Shown: one piece after another, positions 36,800 to 47,758 of the stretch
Position numbering within the stretch: the first letter of the stretch is position 1
Layout of the letters: each line of letters starts with the position of its first letter
NCBI RefSeq assembly: GCF_000332645.1
Contig: NZ_AMXN01000001.1
Span: 434,001-498,000, forward strand
Length of the DNA: 64,000 nucleotides
From: Bacillus inaquosorum KCTC 13429
Lineage (GTDB): Bacteria > Bacillota > Bacilli > Bacillales > Bacillaceae
Direction of reading: 5' to 3'
Program-made: the position numbers and the translations under genes
Notes under the pieces: model-generated
Database searches by the model: none
What the model saw: the letters and a program-made list of their open reading frames with translations, nothing else
Told to the model about the DNA's origin: nothing

Positions 36800-37643
36800 G
36801 CGCACTGCTCCTTTCCTGTAAATACTCCCGTAACGCTTCCCGCCAATGCCGAGGGCGAATGCCGGCTTCTTCAATGGCCTGATGGCTCAGCACAGAGTAA
36901 GCCGGACGGGGCGTTTTGTTCCCGTATTCTTCTGTCGTGACAGGCAAAATGACTGTGGCCAGTCCGCTTTCTTCCATAATGGCCTTCGCGAATTCATACC
37001 AGCTGCATATTCCTGAATTGCTGACATGATAGATGCCCGGCGGATGGCTGAACAGCTTGATGACCGCTTCTGCTAAATCCTTCGTATAGGTCGGCGAACC
37101 AATTTGATCGCTTACAACCCTTAGCTCTTGTTTCGTTTCAGCAAGCTTCAGCATGGTATGAACGAAATTGCTGCCGCCATGTCCGTACACCCACGACGTT
37201 CTGATGATCGTGCTGTCTTTTGTCGCTAATCGAATCAGTTCTTCTCCGAGCTTTTTGCTTTTGCCGTAGATGGTGTTCGGATCGAGGGGATCGTCTTCCC
37301 TGTAAGGCTGGGTTCCTTTCCCGTCAAAAACATAGTCCGTGCTGATATGAACATATTGAGCACCGATGCGGGTTGCCTCAAGCGCTGTATAATAAGCGCC
37401 GATCCCGTTAATTAAATACGCTTTATCAAGTTCTGTCTCGCATTTATCAACCGACGTAAACGCGGCTGTATTGACCACAATATCCGGCTGATAATGGCCA
37501 AACGAATGCCGCACTGAGCGCTGGTCGGCAATGTTCATCATCTTCTTTGTTAACGCAATGACCTCATATCCCGCTTGCTTCAGCTGGCGGCACAGTTCCA
37601 GGCCAAGCTGTCCTCCCGCACCAGTCACCAATACCTTTGTCAA
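36792..37643 (-). CDS. spsK: dTDP-4-dehydrorhamnose reductase
   Basis: This 283-residue RmlD-type extended SDR has TGAGGQLG at the N-terminus, the STDYVFDG segment and the YGKSK catalytic motif (YxxxK). It reduces dTDP-4-dehydrorhamnose. The start is TTG at 37643 with GAAGGTG six bases upstream, overlapping the spsJ end. This gives the same length as in 168. Confidence 0.93.
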   Translation of the reverse strand: MTKVLVTGAGGQLGLELCRQLKQAGYEVIALTKKMMNIADQRSVRHSFGHYQPDIVVNTAAFTSVDKCETELDKAYLINGIGAYYTALEATRIGAQYVHISTDYVFDGKGTQPYREDDPLDPNTIYGKSKKLGEELIRLATKDSTIIRTSWVYGHGGSNFVHTMLKLAETKQELRVVSDQIGSPTYTKDLAEAVIKLFSHPPGIYHVSNSGICSWYEFAKAIMEESGLATVILPVTTEEYGNKTPRPAYSVLSHQAIEEAGIRPRHWREALREYLQERSSARD

Positions 37644-37656
37644 TCGGATCACCTTC

Positions 37657-38604
37657 TCATCGGTCATTGTCTGTATACCAGCGAATCGTACGCGCAATGC
37701 CTTCTTCAAATGGCACTTCCTGCTGCCAGCCCAGTTCGTTTTTCAGCTTTGATGCATTGATCGCATAGCGCCGGTCATGACCTTTTCGGTCTTCCACGTG
37801 GGCGAACAATTCCTCACAGCCCAGTTGCTTCATGATGATGCTCGCCAGCTCTTTATTCGTGCGTTCATTTCCGCCGCCGATGTTATACACCTCGCCGTCA
37901 GTTCCTTTTTCTAAGATCAGCTTGATGGCACGGCAATGATCCTCCGCAAACAGCCAGTCTCGGATCTGAAGCCCATCGCCATACAGCGGAACCGGGTGCC
38001 CTTGCTTCGCGTGGCGGATAATCGTCGGGATCATTTTTTCGCTGTGCTGATAGGGGCCGTAATTGTTGCTGCATCGTGTAATAATGGCCGGAAGCTTGTG
38101 GGTTTTCACATACGATAACACGAGCAAATCAGAGCTTGCCTTGCTGGCTGAATAAGGGTTATTAGGAGAAAGCGGCGTCGTTTCAGTAAACGCGGGATCA
38201 TCTGCTTCTAAATCCCCGTACACCTCATCTGTTGAAATATGAATCAGCTTCTTGGCTTTTCCCCGCAGGACCGCTTCCGCCAAGCGATATGTCCCCATGA
38301 CATTAGTGGTGATAAACGGCTCTGCCTGGGAAATGCTTCTGTCCACATGCGATTCCGCAGCGAAGTGAATCACGCCGTCATAGGTCTCATCAAACGCCCG
38401 GTCGATATCCTCCTGAACGCTGATATCCCCTTTTATAAAGCGAAATCGGCTGTTTTCCTTTAATGTTTCCATTTCGTCCGGGTGGCTGGCGTACGTCAGT
38501 TTATCTAAAACGGTAATGCGCGCCTCCGTTTCCTTCAGCATGAGCTTTGTAAACGTGAGGCCGATGAAGCCGGCCCCGCCCGTAATTAAATATGATTTTG
38601 CCAT
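37657..38604 (-). CDS. spsJ: dTDP-glucose 4,6-dehydratase
   Basis: This 315-residue RmlB-type extended SDR has TGGAGFIG near the N-terminus, STDEVYGD and the YSASKASSD catalytic segment. It converts dTDP-glucose to dTDP-4-keto-6-deoxyglucose. The ATG at 38604 shares its A with the spsI TGA stop, so translation is coupled. Confidence 0.95.
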   Translation of the reverse strand: MAKSYLITGGAGFIGLTFTKLMLKETEARITVLDKLTYASHPDEMETLKENSRFRFIKGDISVQEDIDRAFDETYDGVIHFAAESHVDRSISQAEPFITTNVMGTYRLAEAVLRGKAKKLIHISTDEVYGDLEADDPAFTETTPLSPNNPYSASKASSDLLVLSYVKTHKLPAIITRCSNNYGPYQHSEKMIPTIIRHAKQGHPVPLYGDGLQIRDWLFAEDHCRAIKLILEKGTDGEVYNIGGGNERTNKELASIIMKQLGCEELFAHVEDRKGHDRRYAINASKLKNELGWQQEVPFEEGIARTIRWYTDNDR

Positions 38605-39344
38605 CACTTTTCGTCCTGTCCTTTCTGTAAAGCCTTGTGTACAAGCTGGGAGGCGAGATGTAGCGATTCGTGAGTTCCGGCATCGACCCACCAGCCTGAT
38701 AACACATCATACGTAAGCTGGCTGTTTTCGATGTATAGATTATTCACATCGGTGATTTCCAGCTCGCCGCGCTTTGACGGTGATATTTGTTCAATATACG
38801 AAAAAACCTCCGCATCATACATATAAATGCCAGTCACACAAAGGTTGGTCGGCGGGTGTGCGGGCTTCTCGATAATGGAACGAATCCGCTTGTTTTTCTC
38901 ATCAATCTCAGCAATCCCGAAGCGTTCCGGATCATCAACTTCTTTCAGCAGCACCTTTGCTCCTTTTCTCTGCTGTTCAAAGCGCTCCGTAAAAGGCTTT
39001 AATGAATCTTCGAATATATTATCACCTAATAATAAAATAAAAGGCTCTTTTTTCGTAAAGCGTTTTGCATAAGACAGCCCATCCGAAATGCCCGATGCGG
39101 CTGGCTGAACCTGATAAGTGATTGTGACGCCAAGCTCTTCCCCGTTCCCAAGCAGTTTATAAAATTGCGGCATATGCTCTTTTTGGCTGATGAGTAAAAT
39201 GTCTTTTATTCCGGCTTCCTCCAGCTTCATAATCGACCAGTAAATCATCGGATACGGGCCTACAGGAAGCAAATGCTTGTTGACGGCTTTGGTTAAGGGC
39301 ATAAGGCGTGAGCCGTTTCCTCCGGCTAAAATAACACCTTTCAC
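38604..39344 (-). CDS. spsI: Glucose-1-phosphate thymidylyltransferase
   Basis: This 246-residue RmlA-type nucleotidyltransferase has [20 protein letters not shown] (8-27) and GDNIFEDS. It makes dTDP-glucose for the spore-coat polysaccharide. It is now the first intact gene after the deleted spsE-G segment. It keeps its own ribosome site (GAAGTG upstream), so translation should not depend on the lost genes. Confidence 0.94.
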   Translation of the reverse strand: MKGVILAGGNGSRLMPLTKAVNKHLLPVGPYPMIYWSIMKLEEAGIKDILLISQKEHMPQFYKLLGNGEELGVTITYQVQPAASGISDGLSYAKRFTKKEPFILLLGDNIFEDSLKPFTERFEQQRKGAKVLLKEVDDPERFGIAEIDEKNKRIRSIIEKPAHPPTNLCVTGIYMYDAEVFSYIEQISPSKRGELEITDVNNLYIENSQLTYDVLSGWWVDAGTHESLHLASQLVHKALQKGQDEK

Positions 39345-39368
39345 ATTAACACTTCCTTACATGCATTT

Positions 39369-39686
39369 TTATACCTTTTGATCATGCAAATCTTGAAGAA
39401 TAGCTGATACCCGCTTGAGGACTTGATCGGCTGCACCAGACTTTAAAAATTTCTTGCAGCCTGGAAGGCGGGTGAAGAATAAGATAATCCTATCCTTCAT
39501 AGATGCGGGTGTTTCCTGCTTCTGATATCGCCGTAAACTCCGTTGATGAATCACTTATACAAAGAGGACAATTTTCGCATCTGTTTCCGCCTTTATTTTC
39601 CTTTACAGCTCAGCAGGCGCGCCGAATATATCAAACAAAAGCAGATCAAGTTTCTTGCTTTTTATTTCCCGGAGAATAAATTCGTC
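39369..39686 (-). pseudogene. Fragment between spsE stub and spsI (probable spsG remnant)
   Basis: In the frame that continues from the spsE stub one reads DEFILREIKSKKLDLLLFDI and then FGAPAEL before a stop, then KIKAETDAKIVLF and another stop. A last open piece follows, ending GAADQVLKRVSAIL..DLHDQKV. Broken but protein-like sequence at this place, where 168 has spsF and spsG, indicates a decayed coding region. I think it comes from spsG (sugar-nucleotide-activating protein), but I cannot align it here. Confidence 0.6.
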
Positions 39687-39783
39687 CGCTGCATCAATCA
39701 GCGAAAAAGCCTGGCATTCCAGCCTCGGCAATTATAAATACAGGAGCGTTTTTTCCCGTAGTTTCAATCTGAAACTCTGCCAT
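39687..39783 (-). pseudogene. spsE: spsE 5-prime stub, frameshifted
   Basis: The start codon overlaps the spsD stop (TAATG). The first 22 codons read MAEFQIETTGKNAPVFIIAE-AG, which corresponds to the start of SpsE, a NeuB-type sialic acid/legionaminic acid synthase. A deletion then removes about eight codons and shifts frame; QAFSLIDAA of the same protein continues in another frame. The remaining 300-odd residues of SpsE are absent. The product would be a 29-residue peptide. Confidence 0.85.
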
Positions 39784-40652
39784 TATTTCGCTTCCTTGCC
39801 CGGCCAAATATGATAATTGTAATACGATTGTTCAGCGATGAAGCCCATTCTTTCATAAAGGCGGATCGCCCTTACATTGTGAAGCTGCGTCTCCGCTGTT
39901 ACCGTTTTATGCTCCTGGGTCTCAGGTTGTTCTATGAAATTCGCCAATAAATGAAACGCGATACGTTTTCCTTCAAATCCCGGCTTCACAGCCATCAAAT
40001 CGAGAATGGATTCATCGCCTCTGGATAGGCCTTGAAGATAGCCGATGACCTCGCCATTGTGCTTAGCGACAATATTGACAGCCGCCCTTCCATTGAGATT
40101 GTTTCGTGTCCACTCCTGAAAGATCTTGTTTGCTGCTTCGCGGCTGAGATGAGGATCTTGAAAATATCTGCTTTTTGTAAACGAGTCTCGGGCCAGCTCA
40201 CATATCGCTTCTGTGTCTCCAGGCTCAGGCGTGCCCAGTTCAAAAAAAGGCGGTGTTTTGTCATAAAAAGACGGGGGCTTTGCCAGCTTAAGCAAACTGC
40301 CGACAAAGTAAGAGGATGGCTGCTGCTGTATCACATGCGCGGCACCGATATCTTCAGCCGAAACACGGACAGAGATAAAATCAGTTTCATCCATTTGCCG
40401 TACAGAATAAAAGGCCTGAAACAGCCTCTTCAACTGCCCGGCGCTATTTGCCGCAAGAAATTTGACGTTCATGACTTTTTTCTGAAGCATCCGGCTTTCC
40501 CACAGAGAATCTTCGTAAAGCAAGATGCCTTGGAGCCTGCTGTTTTCAAAAAGGCCGAGGGAAAATTGATACGGAACGTCCAGTGTAAGCTGCCTTCTTT
40601 GGATAAATTCCTCAATCGCCTCTTTGGAGACATTTTCTTTTACCGTATACAC
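39783..40652 (-). CDS. spsD: Spore coat polysaccharide protein, GNAT acetyltransferase
   Basis: This 289-residue protein has a C-terminal GNAT domain (EVIGYLQGLSRGDESILDLMAVKPGFEGKR is the acetyl-CoA loop region, about residues 200-235). By context it acetylates an amino-sugar precursor made by the SpsC aminotransferase. Its frame is intact, but its presumed substrate-forming partner (spsC) and the next enzyme (spsE) are broken here, so its function is doubtful in this strain. Confidence 0.88.
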   Translation of the reverse strand: MYTVKENVSKEAIEEFIQRRQLTLDVPYQFSLGLFENSRLQGILLYEDSLWESRMLQKKVMNVKFLAANSAGQLKRLFQAFYSVRQMDETDFISVRVSAEDIGAAHVIQQQPSSYFVGSLLKLAKPPSFYDKTPPFFELGTPEPGDTEAICELARDSFTKSRYFQDPHLSREAANKIFQEWTRNNLNGRAAVNIVAKHNGEVIGYLQGLSRGDESILDLMAVKPGFEGKRIAFHLLANFIEQPETQEHKTVTAETQLHNVRAIRLYERMGFIAEQSYYNYHIWPGKEAK

Positions 40653-41011
40653 TTAACCAGCCCCTTTTCGATATCCCGCACAGCTTCAATGACATCCTGT
40701 ACATCTTCGTCCGACATTGATGGATAGAGCGGGAGTGACAGGGTTCGTTTATAGTCATTCATGGAGAACGGGAGGTCCGCTTCCTTAAACCCGAATCGCT
40801 TTTGATCATACGGATGAATGTGTACTGGGATAAAATGAACGCTGCGCGTGATACCGGCCTGTTTTTCATCAGCTTGCAAAACATATAAATGCCAGGCGGC
40901 AAACTTTTTTTCAAATTGCTGAACCTTCGAGGCTTTGAAGAGCCATCCCGATTCCAGCGTTTCTGTGACCTCCTGAATTTCTTCCTTACTGATGTCTTGC
41001 GCTCCTATCAC
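40640..41011 (-). pseudogene. spsC: spsC remnant with large in-frame internal deletions
   Basis: SpsC is a DegT/DnrJ/EryC1 PLP aminotransferase of about 389 residues. Here only the start (EEIQEVTETLESGWL...VQQFEKKFAA) and the end (WHLYVLQADEKQAGITRS then VHFIPVHIHPYD...YKRTLSLPLYPSMSDEDV) remain, joined in frame. About 250 residues, including the PLP-lysine region, are gone. A second gap of about 15 residues lies between ITRS and VHFIP. GTG at 41011 or ATG at 41041 could start it. Even if translated, the 123-residue product cannot be an aminotransferase. Confidence 0.85.
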
Positions 41012-41012
41012 T

Positions 41013-42437
41013 TTATTCAATATCCTCCCGCCTGTAATCAATCCCTGTTTTGGCTTTCAGTTCTGCAAATAGAGCGTTTGTTGATTCTGCCACCGGATAA
41101 TTGGCTGCTGTGAACGCCAGACGCGCCTCTTCTGCTTTTTCGTGCACGGCGGGACTACGAAGAACTTCAATCAAGGTGCGCGCCAGGTCATCCGGCTGAT
41201 CAAACATAAAATCGCCAAGAGATTCATAGTACGGATACGTGCGGTTTCCGGATGATTTCCCGATCAGCACAGGCTTTTGAAACAGCATGGCTTCAAGTCC
41301 GACTGTTGAGGTTTGCGTCACTGCCGCGTTAGTATACGGAAGCAAATCATACAGATCAAGCTCCTTTTTGATGACTCTGCATGCTTTATGTTTTTTCGCC
41401 GCGGCGTAATACAGATCAAGCTTGTTTTTTCCGATTTCCCAAGGATGGGGTTTGATGATAATTTGCAACTGTTTCTGATCAGAAAGCCCTTCTAGCACAC
41501 CGGAATAAAAATCATCTGAAAAGGGCTGGGTCGCAATGAGCACGATTTTTTTAGACGGATGAAAAGCGAGTTTTCGATAGAATGTGGACATGTCCATAGG
41601 GGTTCTGTTAAAAATCTGATCGAAGCGGGGATGTCCCGTTATGAGAATCTGCTCGGGTTTACAGCCTTTTCGTATATACCACTCCGCTTCATATGCACCA
41701 AAAACGGCTTGATAGGTTGTAAAAACAGGAATGAAGGCTTCATCTCCCATCAACGCGCCATGCTGAAGACAAATGCTGACGACCCCTCTCCTTTCACACA
41801 TGAGCGCGAGCACCCTGCTGTAAATGTCTTCTGCCGTTCCGACGACAACGGCCGAAATCTTCTCCTGCTCAAACAGCGCATCAACCACATCAATGGCCTC
41901 CATAAATAAAGGAATATCTTTGAAAAGCCTGTTGCGAAATGCTTGATCACCGAATGCCGGGTGGTCATCAAAAGCGGCGAGAATCGAAACGGCTGTTTCG
42001 AGATACGGCTTCGAATCGCCTTTTTGGCATGATTCCGCAAGTTCACGCTTGCTAATGACAGGCAGATCACAATAATGCGGCAAACTCCATCTGGCCAAAA
42101 CAGCTGTTTTTTCAGGATCAAATTGATAGTAATTTTCGTTTGAAAAACGCAGGTAATCAAAGTGCAAAATGACTTTCCCCTTAGCAGGTTCATCATTTGT
42201 TTTGACCATACTTTGTATTTTTTCATTAAAAAACGGCTGAATTTGTCCTTCATCGACATACTGATCCACCGATCCGAATAACTCCGGTTCTTCTTCCATC
42301 ATCACTCGCAGCTCAGGGCTGATGTATTGATAAAAATTACTGATAAGCCCAAGAGGAATCCCCTTGTAGCGAAGTCCGTCAAAAAGCTCCACATACTTCC
42401 TGTACAGCACCCAATAATTGCTTAAATAGGCCGACAA
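41013..42437 (-). CDS. spsB: Spore coat polysaccharide synthesis protein SpsB (transferase-like)
   Basis: This 474-residue cytoplasmic protein has a late Rossmann-type domain: [11 protein letters not shown] (about 275) and [20 protein letters not shown] (about 385), similar to CDP-glycerol glycerophosphotransferase or capsule transferase proteins. The exact donor is unknown. The start is TTG at 42437, about five bases after GGGGTGA; an upstream TTG at 42455 lies within that ribosome site region. It follows spsA directly. Confidence 0.88.
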   Translation of the reverse strand: MSAYLSNYWVLYRKYVELFDGLRYKGIPLGLISNFYQYISPELRVMMEEEPELFGSVDQYVDEGQIQPFFNEKIQSMVKTNDEPAKGKVILHFDYLRFSNENYYQFDPEKTAVLARWSLPHYCDLPVISKRELAESCQKGDSKPYLETAVSILAAFDDHPAFGDQAFRNRLFKDIPLFMEAIDVVDALFEQEKISAVVVGTAEDIYSRVLALMCERRGVVSICLQHGALMGDEAFIPVFTTYQAVFGAYEAEWYIRKGCKPEQILITGHPRFDQIFNRTPMDMSTFYRKLAFHPSKKIVLIATQPFSDDFYSGVLEGLSDQKQLQIIIKPHPWEIGKNKLDLYYAAAKKHKACRVIKKELDLYDLLPYTNAAVTQTSTVGLEAMLFQKPVLIGKSSGNRTYPYYESLGDFMFDQPDDLARTLIEVLRSPAVHEKAEEARLAFTAANYPVAESTNALFAELKAKTGIDYRREDIE

Positions 42438-42441
42438 ACTC

Positions 42442-43530
<1,089 letters not shown>

Positions 43531-44058
43531 ATGAAACCGAAAAAAAATCAATATCAGCAAATGCAGGCATATGATAATATGCAGGTTTATCAGCCTCAGT
43601 ACGGCGCCAATCCGTACCCGCAGCAAGGTCAAGGCCCACAAATGCAGACGATGGGGATGCAGCAAACGATGCCGATGCAGCAGGGACAGCAAGGCTTCGG
43701 ATTCCCCGGCCAGCAGCAGGGCGGCGGGTTTCAAATTCCATCGGGGCCGACACCGTCAGCGCCGGGCCAAAGCGTTCCCGGTATGCTGCCTGTTGAGGAA
43801 TCATACATTGAGAACATTTTGCGCCTGAACAGGGGAAAAACGGCGACCATCTATATGACTTTTGAAAACAGCAAGGAATGGGGCTCGAAGATCTTTCGCG
43901 GCGTCATCGAGGCTGCGGGCCGGGATCACATTATCCTCAGCGATCCGAAATCAGGAACACGCTACCTGCTCCTGACAATCTACCTCGATTACATTACATT
44001 TGATGAAGAGATTGCGTATACGTATCCATATTCCATGGCGTCCTATTCGCCAAGATAA
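43531..44058 (+). CDS. gerQ: Spore inner coat protein GerQ
   Basis: This 175-residue spore coat protein has an N-terminal half rich in Gln, Gly, Met and Pro and a folded C-terminal domain (EESYIENILRLNRGKTATIY...). GerQ is cross-linked by the transglutaminase Tgl through lysines close to the N-terminus (K2, K4, K5 visible) and is required to localise the lytic enzyme CwlJ. It is slightly shorter than the 181 residues I recall for 168, owing to repeat changes in the Gln-rich part. AAAAGGAGG precedes the ATG. Confidence 0.95.
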   Translation: MKPKKNQYQQMQAYDNMQVYQPQYGANPYPQQGQGPQMQTMGMQQTMPMQQGQQGFGFPGQQQGGGFQIPSGPTPSAPGQSVPGMLPVEESYIENILRLNRGKTATIYMTFENSKEWGSKIFRGVIEAAGRDHIILSDPKSGTRYLLLTIYLDYITFDEEIAYTYPYSMASYSPR

Positions 44059-44059
44059 A

Positions 44060-44101
44060 GAAAAAGCCAATCGCTCATTTGATGAGGATTGGCTTTTTTG
44101 T
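44060..44101. terminator. Bidirectional terminator gerQ/ywdK
   Basis: The stem AAAAAGCCAATC/GATTGGCTTTTT with a 14-base loop lies between convergent gerQ and ywdK. Confidence 0.85.
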
Positions 44102-44473
44102 TTATAGATATTTGACGGCTGCGACAACGATCATAATCCAAGAAATAATAAATGCCACACCGCCGAGCGGGGTAATGGCCCCGAGGATGGAGATTTGCGT
44201 TACACTGAGAATATATAAGCTTCCGGAAAACAGTACAATTCCCGCAAACATCAGCCAGCCCGCTGTCGTGACACTGCCGATGCCGGATAATTTATCGGCC
44301 AGAAACGCGACAACGAAAAGTCCAAGAGCGTGATACATATGATACTGCACACCTGTGTGCCAAACCTGAAGATATTTATCAGGAATTTTCCCTTCTAATC
44401 CGTGAGCGCCAAATGCCCCGAGTCCCACGGCAAGCAGGGCGTTAATGGCCCCTAATATGATAAAAACTTTCAT
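44102..44473 (-). CDS. ywdK: DUF423 membrane protein
   Basis: This 123-residue membrane protein has four hydrophobic helices and the family hallmarks GAFGAHGLE and [11 protein letters not shown], as in YgdD-like DUF423 proteins. The function is unknown. It is followed by the shared terminator and preceded by ywdJ 62 bp away on the same strand. Confidence 0.9.
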   Translation of the reverse strand: MKVFIILGAINALLAVGLGAFGAHGLEGKIPDKYLQVWHTGVQYHMYHALGLFVVAFLADKLSGIGSVTTAGWLMFAGIVLFSGSLYILSVTQISILGAITPLGGVAFIISWIMIVVAAVKYL

Positions 44474-44534
44474 CTATCTCTCCCGCCTTTTCGTTAAACT
44501 CATATCATTTATCTTAACGCACCTGTACCAAAAT

Positions 44535-45857
44535 TCAATGTTTGTTCTCCGATGACACGAGATTGTCGGATTTTCTCCTGCGCCAAAGCTGAAACTGGTC
44601 TGCCGCTATTGCAGCAAGCGTTCCTAATACAAGCCCGTTGCTTAATAGAGAAATAAATACCGGATGCAAACCCTTTAATGCAGTTTCAGGCACAAACATG
44701 ATACCGACCCCTGTCAGCAGCGAGATGCCGATCACAGACCGCACCCTTTTCAGTTCTGCTTTCTCATATGAATCAAATTCTGCAAAGGCCAAGCCGCCCA
44801 TTGCGGAGAACACAACAAAGTTCACCGCAAACCCAACAGGTGACGGCAGGCTCGCAAACGCATTCATAAAAAACGGGATCACACTGATCGCGACAACCAG
44901 AATGCTGCCGATCATAAACGGTTTTTTAGAAGGCATTTTGGTCGTCTCAATAAAACCCGCGGCTCCCGAAATCGGAACCGGGGCAATGGCTCCCGTCAAA
45001 CCGCTCAGCAGATGGCTGAATGAGGCGGCAAAACCGGCTTGGCGTTCGTGATGCTGTTCATCCGGCTTTTTGCCGAATTTTTTCACAGCGATGTCCACAA
45101 CCTTCATGCTCGCCAGCATATTCACAATCAGCAAGATGGTAATAAAAATTGAGGTGATGATCAGGCCGCTGTTAAATAACGGGGTCCCAAAAGGAAACAG
45201 GGAAGGCAGCTGAAACAGCCGATCCGGCATTTCAATCGGCTTTGCCGCTCCGGCAGCCGCAAACAGCACCCACCCGCCGAACAGGGCCAATAAAATAGAA
45301 TATTGCTTCAAAAACATAATGTTCGAATTTGTCATCATAAAGGCGGCGGCGACAACAACAAGCGCCAGGACAAATACAAGACCGTCCACACTGTCTTTTC
45401 GATAGCCGATTCCGAGAATTCCTTTTATAATCGGCTGACTCAGCTGCATTACAAGCAGCAATAAATAGACGCCAGTCACAACCGGGGTAAACAAGACGGC
45501 AAGCCGGTCAATGACCTTGAAGACACTTAACAAAAAGAAACATACAGCGCTTACAAGAAGAGCTCCCTGCAAACCGCGCAATGTATCCCCATATGTCGCA
45601 AATACAGTTCCCGTCAGCCCGCCGTAGATCGTGTACACTCCCCACCACAAACCGGCGGGGCTCTCGTTGATCGGCAGTCTGTGGCCTTTCAAACACTGAA
45701 TGACCGCGGCAATTCCCAGTACAAAAAAGGTGCTTTGGATCAATCTCGCAGAATCGGAGTGATCCAGATGAAACGACTGGGCAACCGCCACCGGAACAAC
45801 AATCGCCGCAGCAATGATAAACGCTGTCCATTGCAGAGCGCCAAGAACCAATTTCAC
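44535..45857 (-). CDS. ywdJ: NCS2-family xanthine/uracil permease homologue
   Basis: This 440-residue protein has about 12-14 hydrophobic segments and the conserved late motif GAIAPVPISGAAGFIETT, which corresponds to the substrate-helix region of nucleobase/ascorbate (NCS2) transporters. Its substrate is not known, and sequence divergence from PbuX/PyrP advises caution. It lies 19 bp after ywdI, so it is in one unit. Confidence 0.88.
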   Translation of the reverse strand: MKLVLGALQWTAFIIAAAIVVPVAVAQSFHLDHSDSARLIQSTFFVLGIAAVIQCLKGHRLPINESPAGLWWGVYTIYGGLTGTVFATYGDTLRGLQGALLVSAVCFFLLSVFKVIDRLAVLFTPVVTGVYLLLLVMQLSQPIIKGILGIGYRKDSVDGLVFVLALVVVAAAFMMTNSNIMFLKQYSILLALFGGWVLFAAAGAAKPIEMPDRLFQLPSLFPFGTPLFNSGLIITSIFITILLIVNMLASMKVVDIAVKKFGKKPDEQHHERQAGFAASFSHLLSGLTGAIAPVPISGAAGFIETTKMPSKKPFMIGSILVVAISVIPFFMNAFASLPSPVGFAVNFVVFSAMGGLAFAEFDSYEKAELKRVRSVIGISLLTGVGIMFVPETALKGLHPVFISLLSNGLVLGTLAAIAADQFQLWRRRKSDNLVSSENKH

Positions 45858-45876
45858 GTGAGCTCAACCTTTCTTA

Positions 45877-46194
45877 TTAAAAATCAAATAAAGACTCTCC
45901 GTTTCCATCCTCTTCCTTCTTCTCTTTTTCCTGCTTTCGATATTTGTTTAATCCCGCGCTTCCCATCATTTTTTCCATCATCAGCTGGTCTGTCGATGGC
46001 GGCGCGGCAGGACTCGGCGTGATGCTCGGCTGTATGCGGGGTGCGCTCGCGGTCTCCGGCTGATCCAGCACGACGTCACACAAAGAACGGACAACCGCTA
46101 CGTAGCGCTTCAGCTCCTCATCACGTTCAGCCGTCTTTGCTTTTTTCAGCTCCTCTTCCATCTTTTGAATCAAAGCAGATATGTGAATGTTCAT
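45877..46194 (-). CDS. ywdI: DUF5327 family protein YwdI
   Basis: This 105-residue acidic, probably helical protein begins MNIHISALIQKMEEELKKAK and ends in a low-complexity KEKKEEDGNGE tail. The ATG at 46194 has GGAGGG eight bases upstream; the open frame extends 15 codons further without one. The function is unknown. Confidence 0.82.
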   Translation of the reverse strand: MNIHISALIQKMEEELKKAKTAERDEELKRYVAVVRSLCDVVLDQPETASAPRIQPSITPSPAAPPSTDQLMMEKMMGSAGLNKYRKQEKEKKEEDGNGESLFDF

Positions 46195-46360
46195 CAAGAA
46201 CCCTCCAAAAAATAAATTCGTCTTCCTGCATTTTATCAAATTCCTGCCGTAAACGCAGATATGAGTTTGTTATTTTTTCTGACAAACCTTGTGCATTTGA
46301 CAAGCAGAAGAGATTTTTCACATAATAAATCACCATACCTTACAAAAAAGGAGAAACGGA

Positions 46361-47731
46361 ATGAACAGCATCCCCTCTATCGTCAGCAAGCACAAAGCCT
46401 ATTTTGCGGCGGGGCATACGAGACCGCTCGAATCGAGACTGGACATGTTGCAGAAGCTGAAACAAGCCATCAAAATGCATGAAGCCGATTTAACAGCCGC
46501 TCTCTATCAGGATCTCCACAAATCCGAACAGGAGGCATACACAACAGAAATCGGAATCGTGTTGGAGGAAATCAGCTTTGTGATGAAACGGCTGAGAAAA
46601 TGGGCCAAGCCGAAACGGGTTAAAACACCGTTGACCCATCTAGGCTCCAAAAGCATCATCATCCCTGAGCCGTATGGAACCGTTTTGGTGATTGCGCCTT
46701 GGAATTATCCCTTGCAGCTGGCGCTATCTCCAATGATTGGTGCCATTGCGGCCGGGAACACTGTCGTTCTCAAGCCGGCTGAATATACGCCGGCTGTTTC
46801 CGCTGTTCTTTCCAAACTCATCAGCAGCGTTTTTCCGAGTGATTATGTCGCTATGGCGGAAGGCGGGCCCGACATCAGCATAGCATTATTACAGCAGCCC
46901 TTTGACTATATTTTCTTCACCGGCAGCGTTGCCGTCGGAAAAATCGTCATGGAGGCCGCCGCCAAACAATTAGTTCCCGTCACCTTGGAGCTCGGCGGCA
47001 AAAGCCCCTGCATTGTCCATAAGGATGCAGACATACAACTTGCTGCCAAACGCATTGTCTTCGGGAAATTCACAAATGCGGGACAAACCTGCATCGCACC
47101 GGATTATTTATTTGTCCACGAAGACATCAAAACGAAGCTCACAGAAGAAATGAAGCGTGCGATCAGTGAATTTTACGGCCCTCAGCCCGAACAGAATCCG
47201 CAATACGGCAAAATCGTCAGTAAGCGCCACTATCAGCGGCTGCTCAGCTTTCTGAATGATGGCGTCCCGCTCACAGGCGGACAATCTGATCCTGATCACC
47301 ACAAAATAGCGCCGACAATTCTTGATCAAGTGAAAGATGACTCTCCTGTAATGCAAGAGGAGATTTTCGGGCCGATTCTTCCGCTGTTTACATACAGCGA
47401 TATCGGCGAAGTCATCGAGAAAATCCAGTCGCGCCCAAAGCCGCTCGCCTTGTATGTCTTCACTACAAACCCAGAAATCGAGCGGGCTGTTTTAAAGAAT
47501 CTGTCATTTGGCGGCGGCTGTGTCAATGATACGTTAATGCACGTCGCGACACCGTATTTGCCATTCGGAGGCGTCGGAGAAAGCGGCATCGGCAGCTATC
47601 ACGGGTTTGACAGCTTTAACACATTTACGCACAAAAAAAGCGTCGTCAAACAAACGAACCGCTTCGACTTCGCTTTCCGGTACCCTTCCTCCAAAAACGG
47701 ACTGCGAATGATTCGGAAGATACTTAAATAA
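46361..47731 (+). CDS. ywdH: Aldehyde dehydrogenase YwdH
   Basis: This 456-residue NAD(P)-dependent enzyme has Glu in [11 protein letters not shown] and the catalytic Cys in [11 protein letters not shown], with the cofactor motif FTGSVAVGK. It belongs to the membrane-associated fatty-aldehyde dehydrogenase group by its C-terminal basic extension ([12 protein letters not shown]). The substrate is likely a medium or long aldehyde, which is not proven. AAAAGGAG precedes the ATG. It is monocistronic. Confidence 0.93.
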   Translation: MNSIPSIVSKHKAYFAAGHTRPLESRLDMLQKLKQAIKMHEADLTAALYQDLHKSEQEAYTTEIGIVLEEISFVMKRLRKWAKPKRVKTPLTHLGSKSIIIPEPYGTVLVIAPWNYPLQLALSPMIGAIAAGNTVVLKPAEYTPAVSAVLSKLISSVFPSDYVAMAEGGPDISIALLQQPFDYIFFTGSVAVGKIVMEAAAKQLVPVTLELGGKSPCIVHKDADIQLAAKRIVFGKFTNAGQTCIAPDYLFVHEDIKTKLTEEMKRAISEFYGPQPEQNPQYGKIVSKRHYQRLLSFLNDGVPLTGGQSDPDHHKIAPTILDQVKDDSPVMQEEIFGPILPLFTYSDIGEVIEKIQSRPKPLALYVFTTNPEIERAVLKNLSFGGGCVNDTLMHVATPYLPFGGVGESGIGSYHGFDSFNTFTHKKSVVKQTNRFDFAFRYPSSKNGLRMIRKILK

Positions 47732-47758
47732 AAAAGCGCAGAGTATCTGCGCTTTTTA
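47732..47758. terminator. Terminator between ywdH and ung
   Basis: The stem AAAAAGCGCAGA/TCTGCGCTTTTT with a GTA loop lies between the convergent genes and can act both ways. Confidence 0.85.

Noticed and set aside
37790..37805. CACGTG core inside spsJ as a possible parS
   Set aside because: Only the centre fits; the flanks (TCTTC and GGGCGA) differ from TGTTN and AAACA at too many positions.
43531..44058. Gln/Met/Pro repeats in gerQ as a possible assembly or frameshift problem
   Set aside because: The frame is intact on both sides and low-complexity N-termini of variable length are normal for GerQ.
45850..45865. CACGTG core at the ywdJ start as a possible parS
   Set aside because: The left flank is AATTT and the right flank AGCTC; six mismatches to the 16-bp motif.
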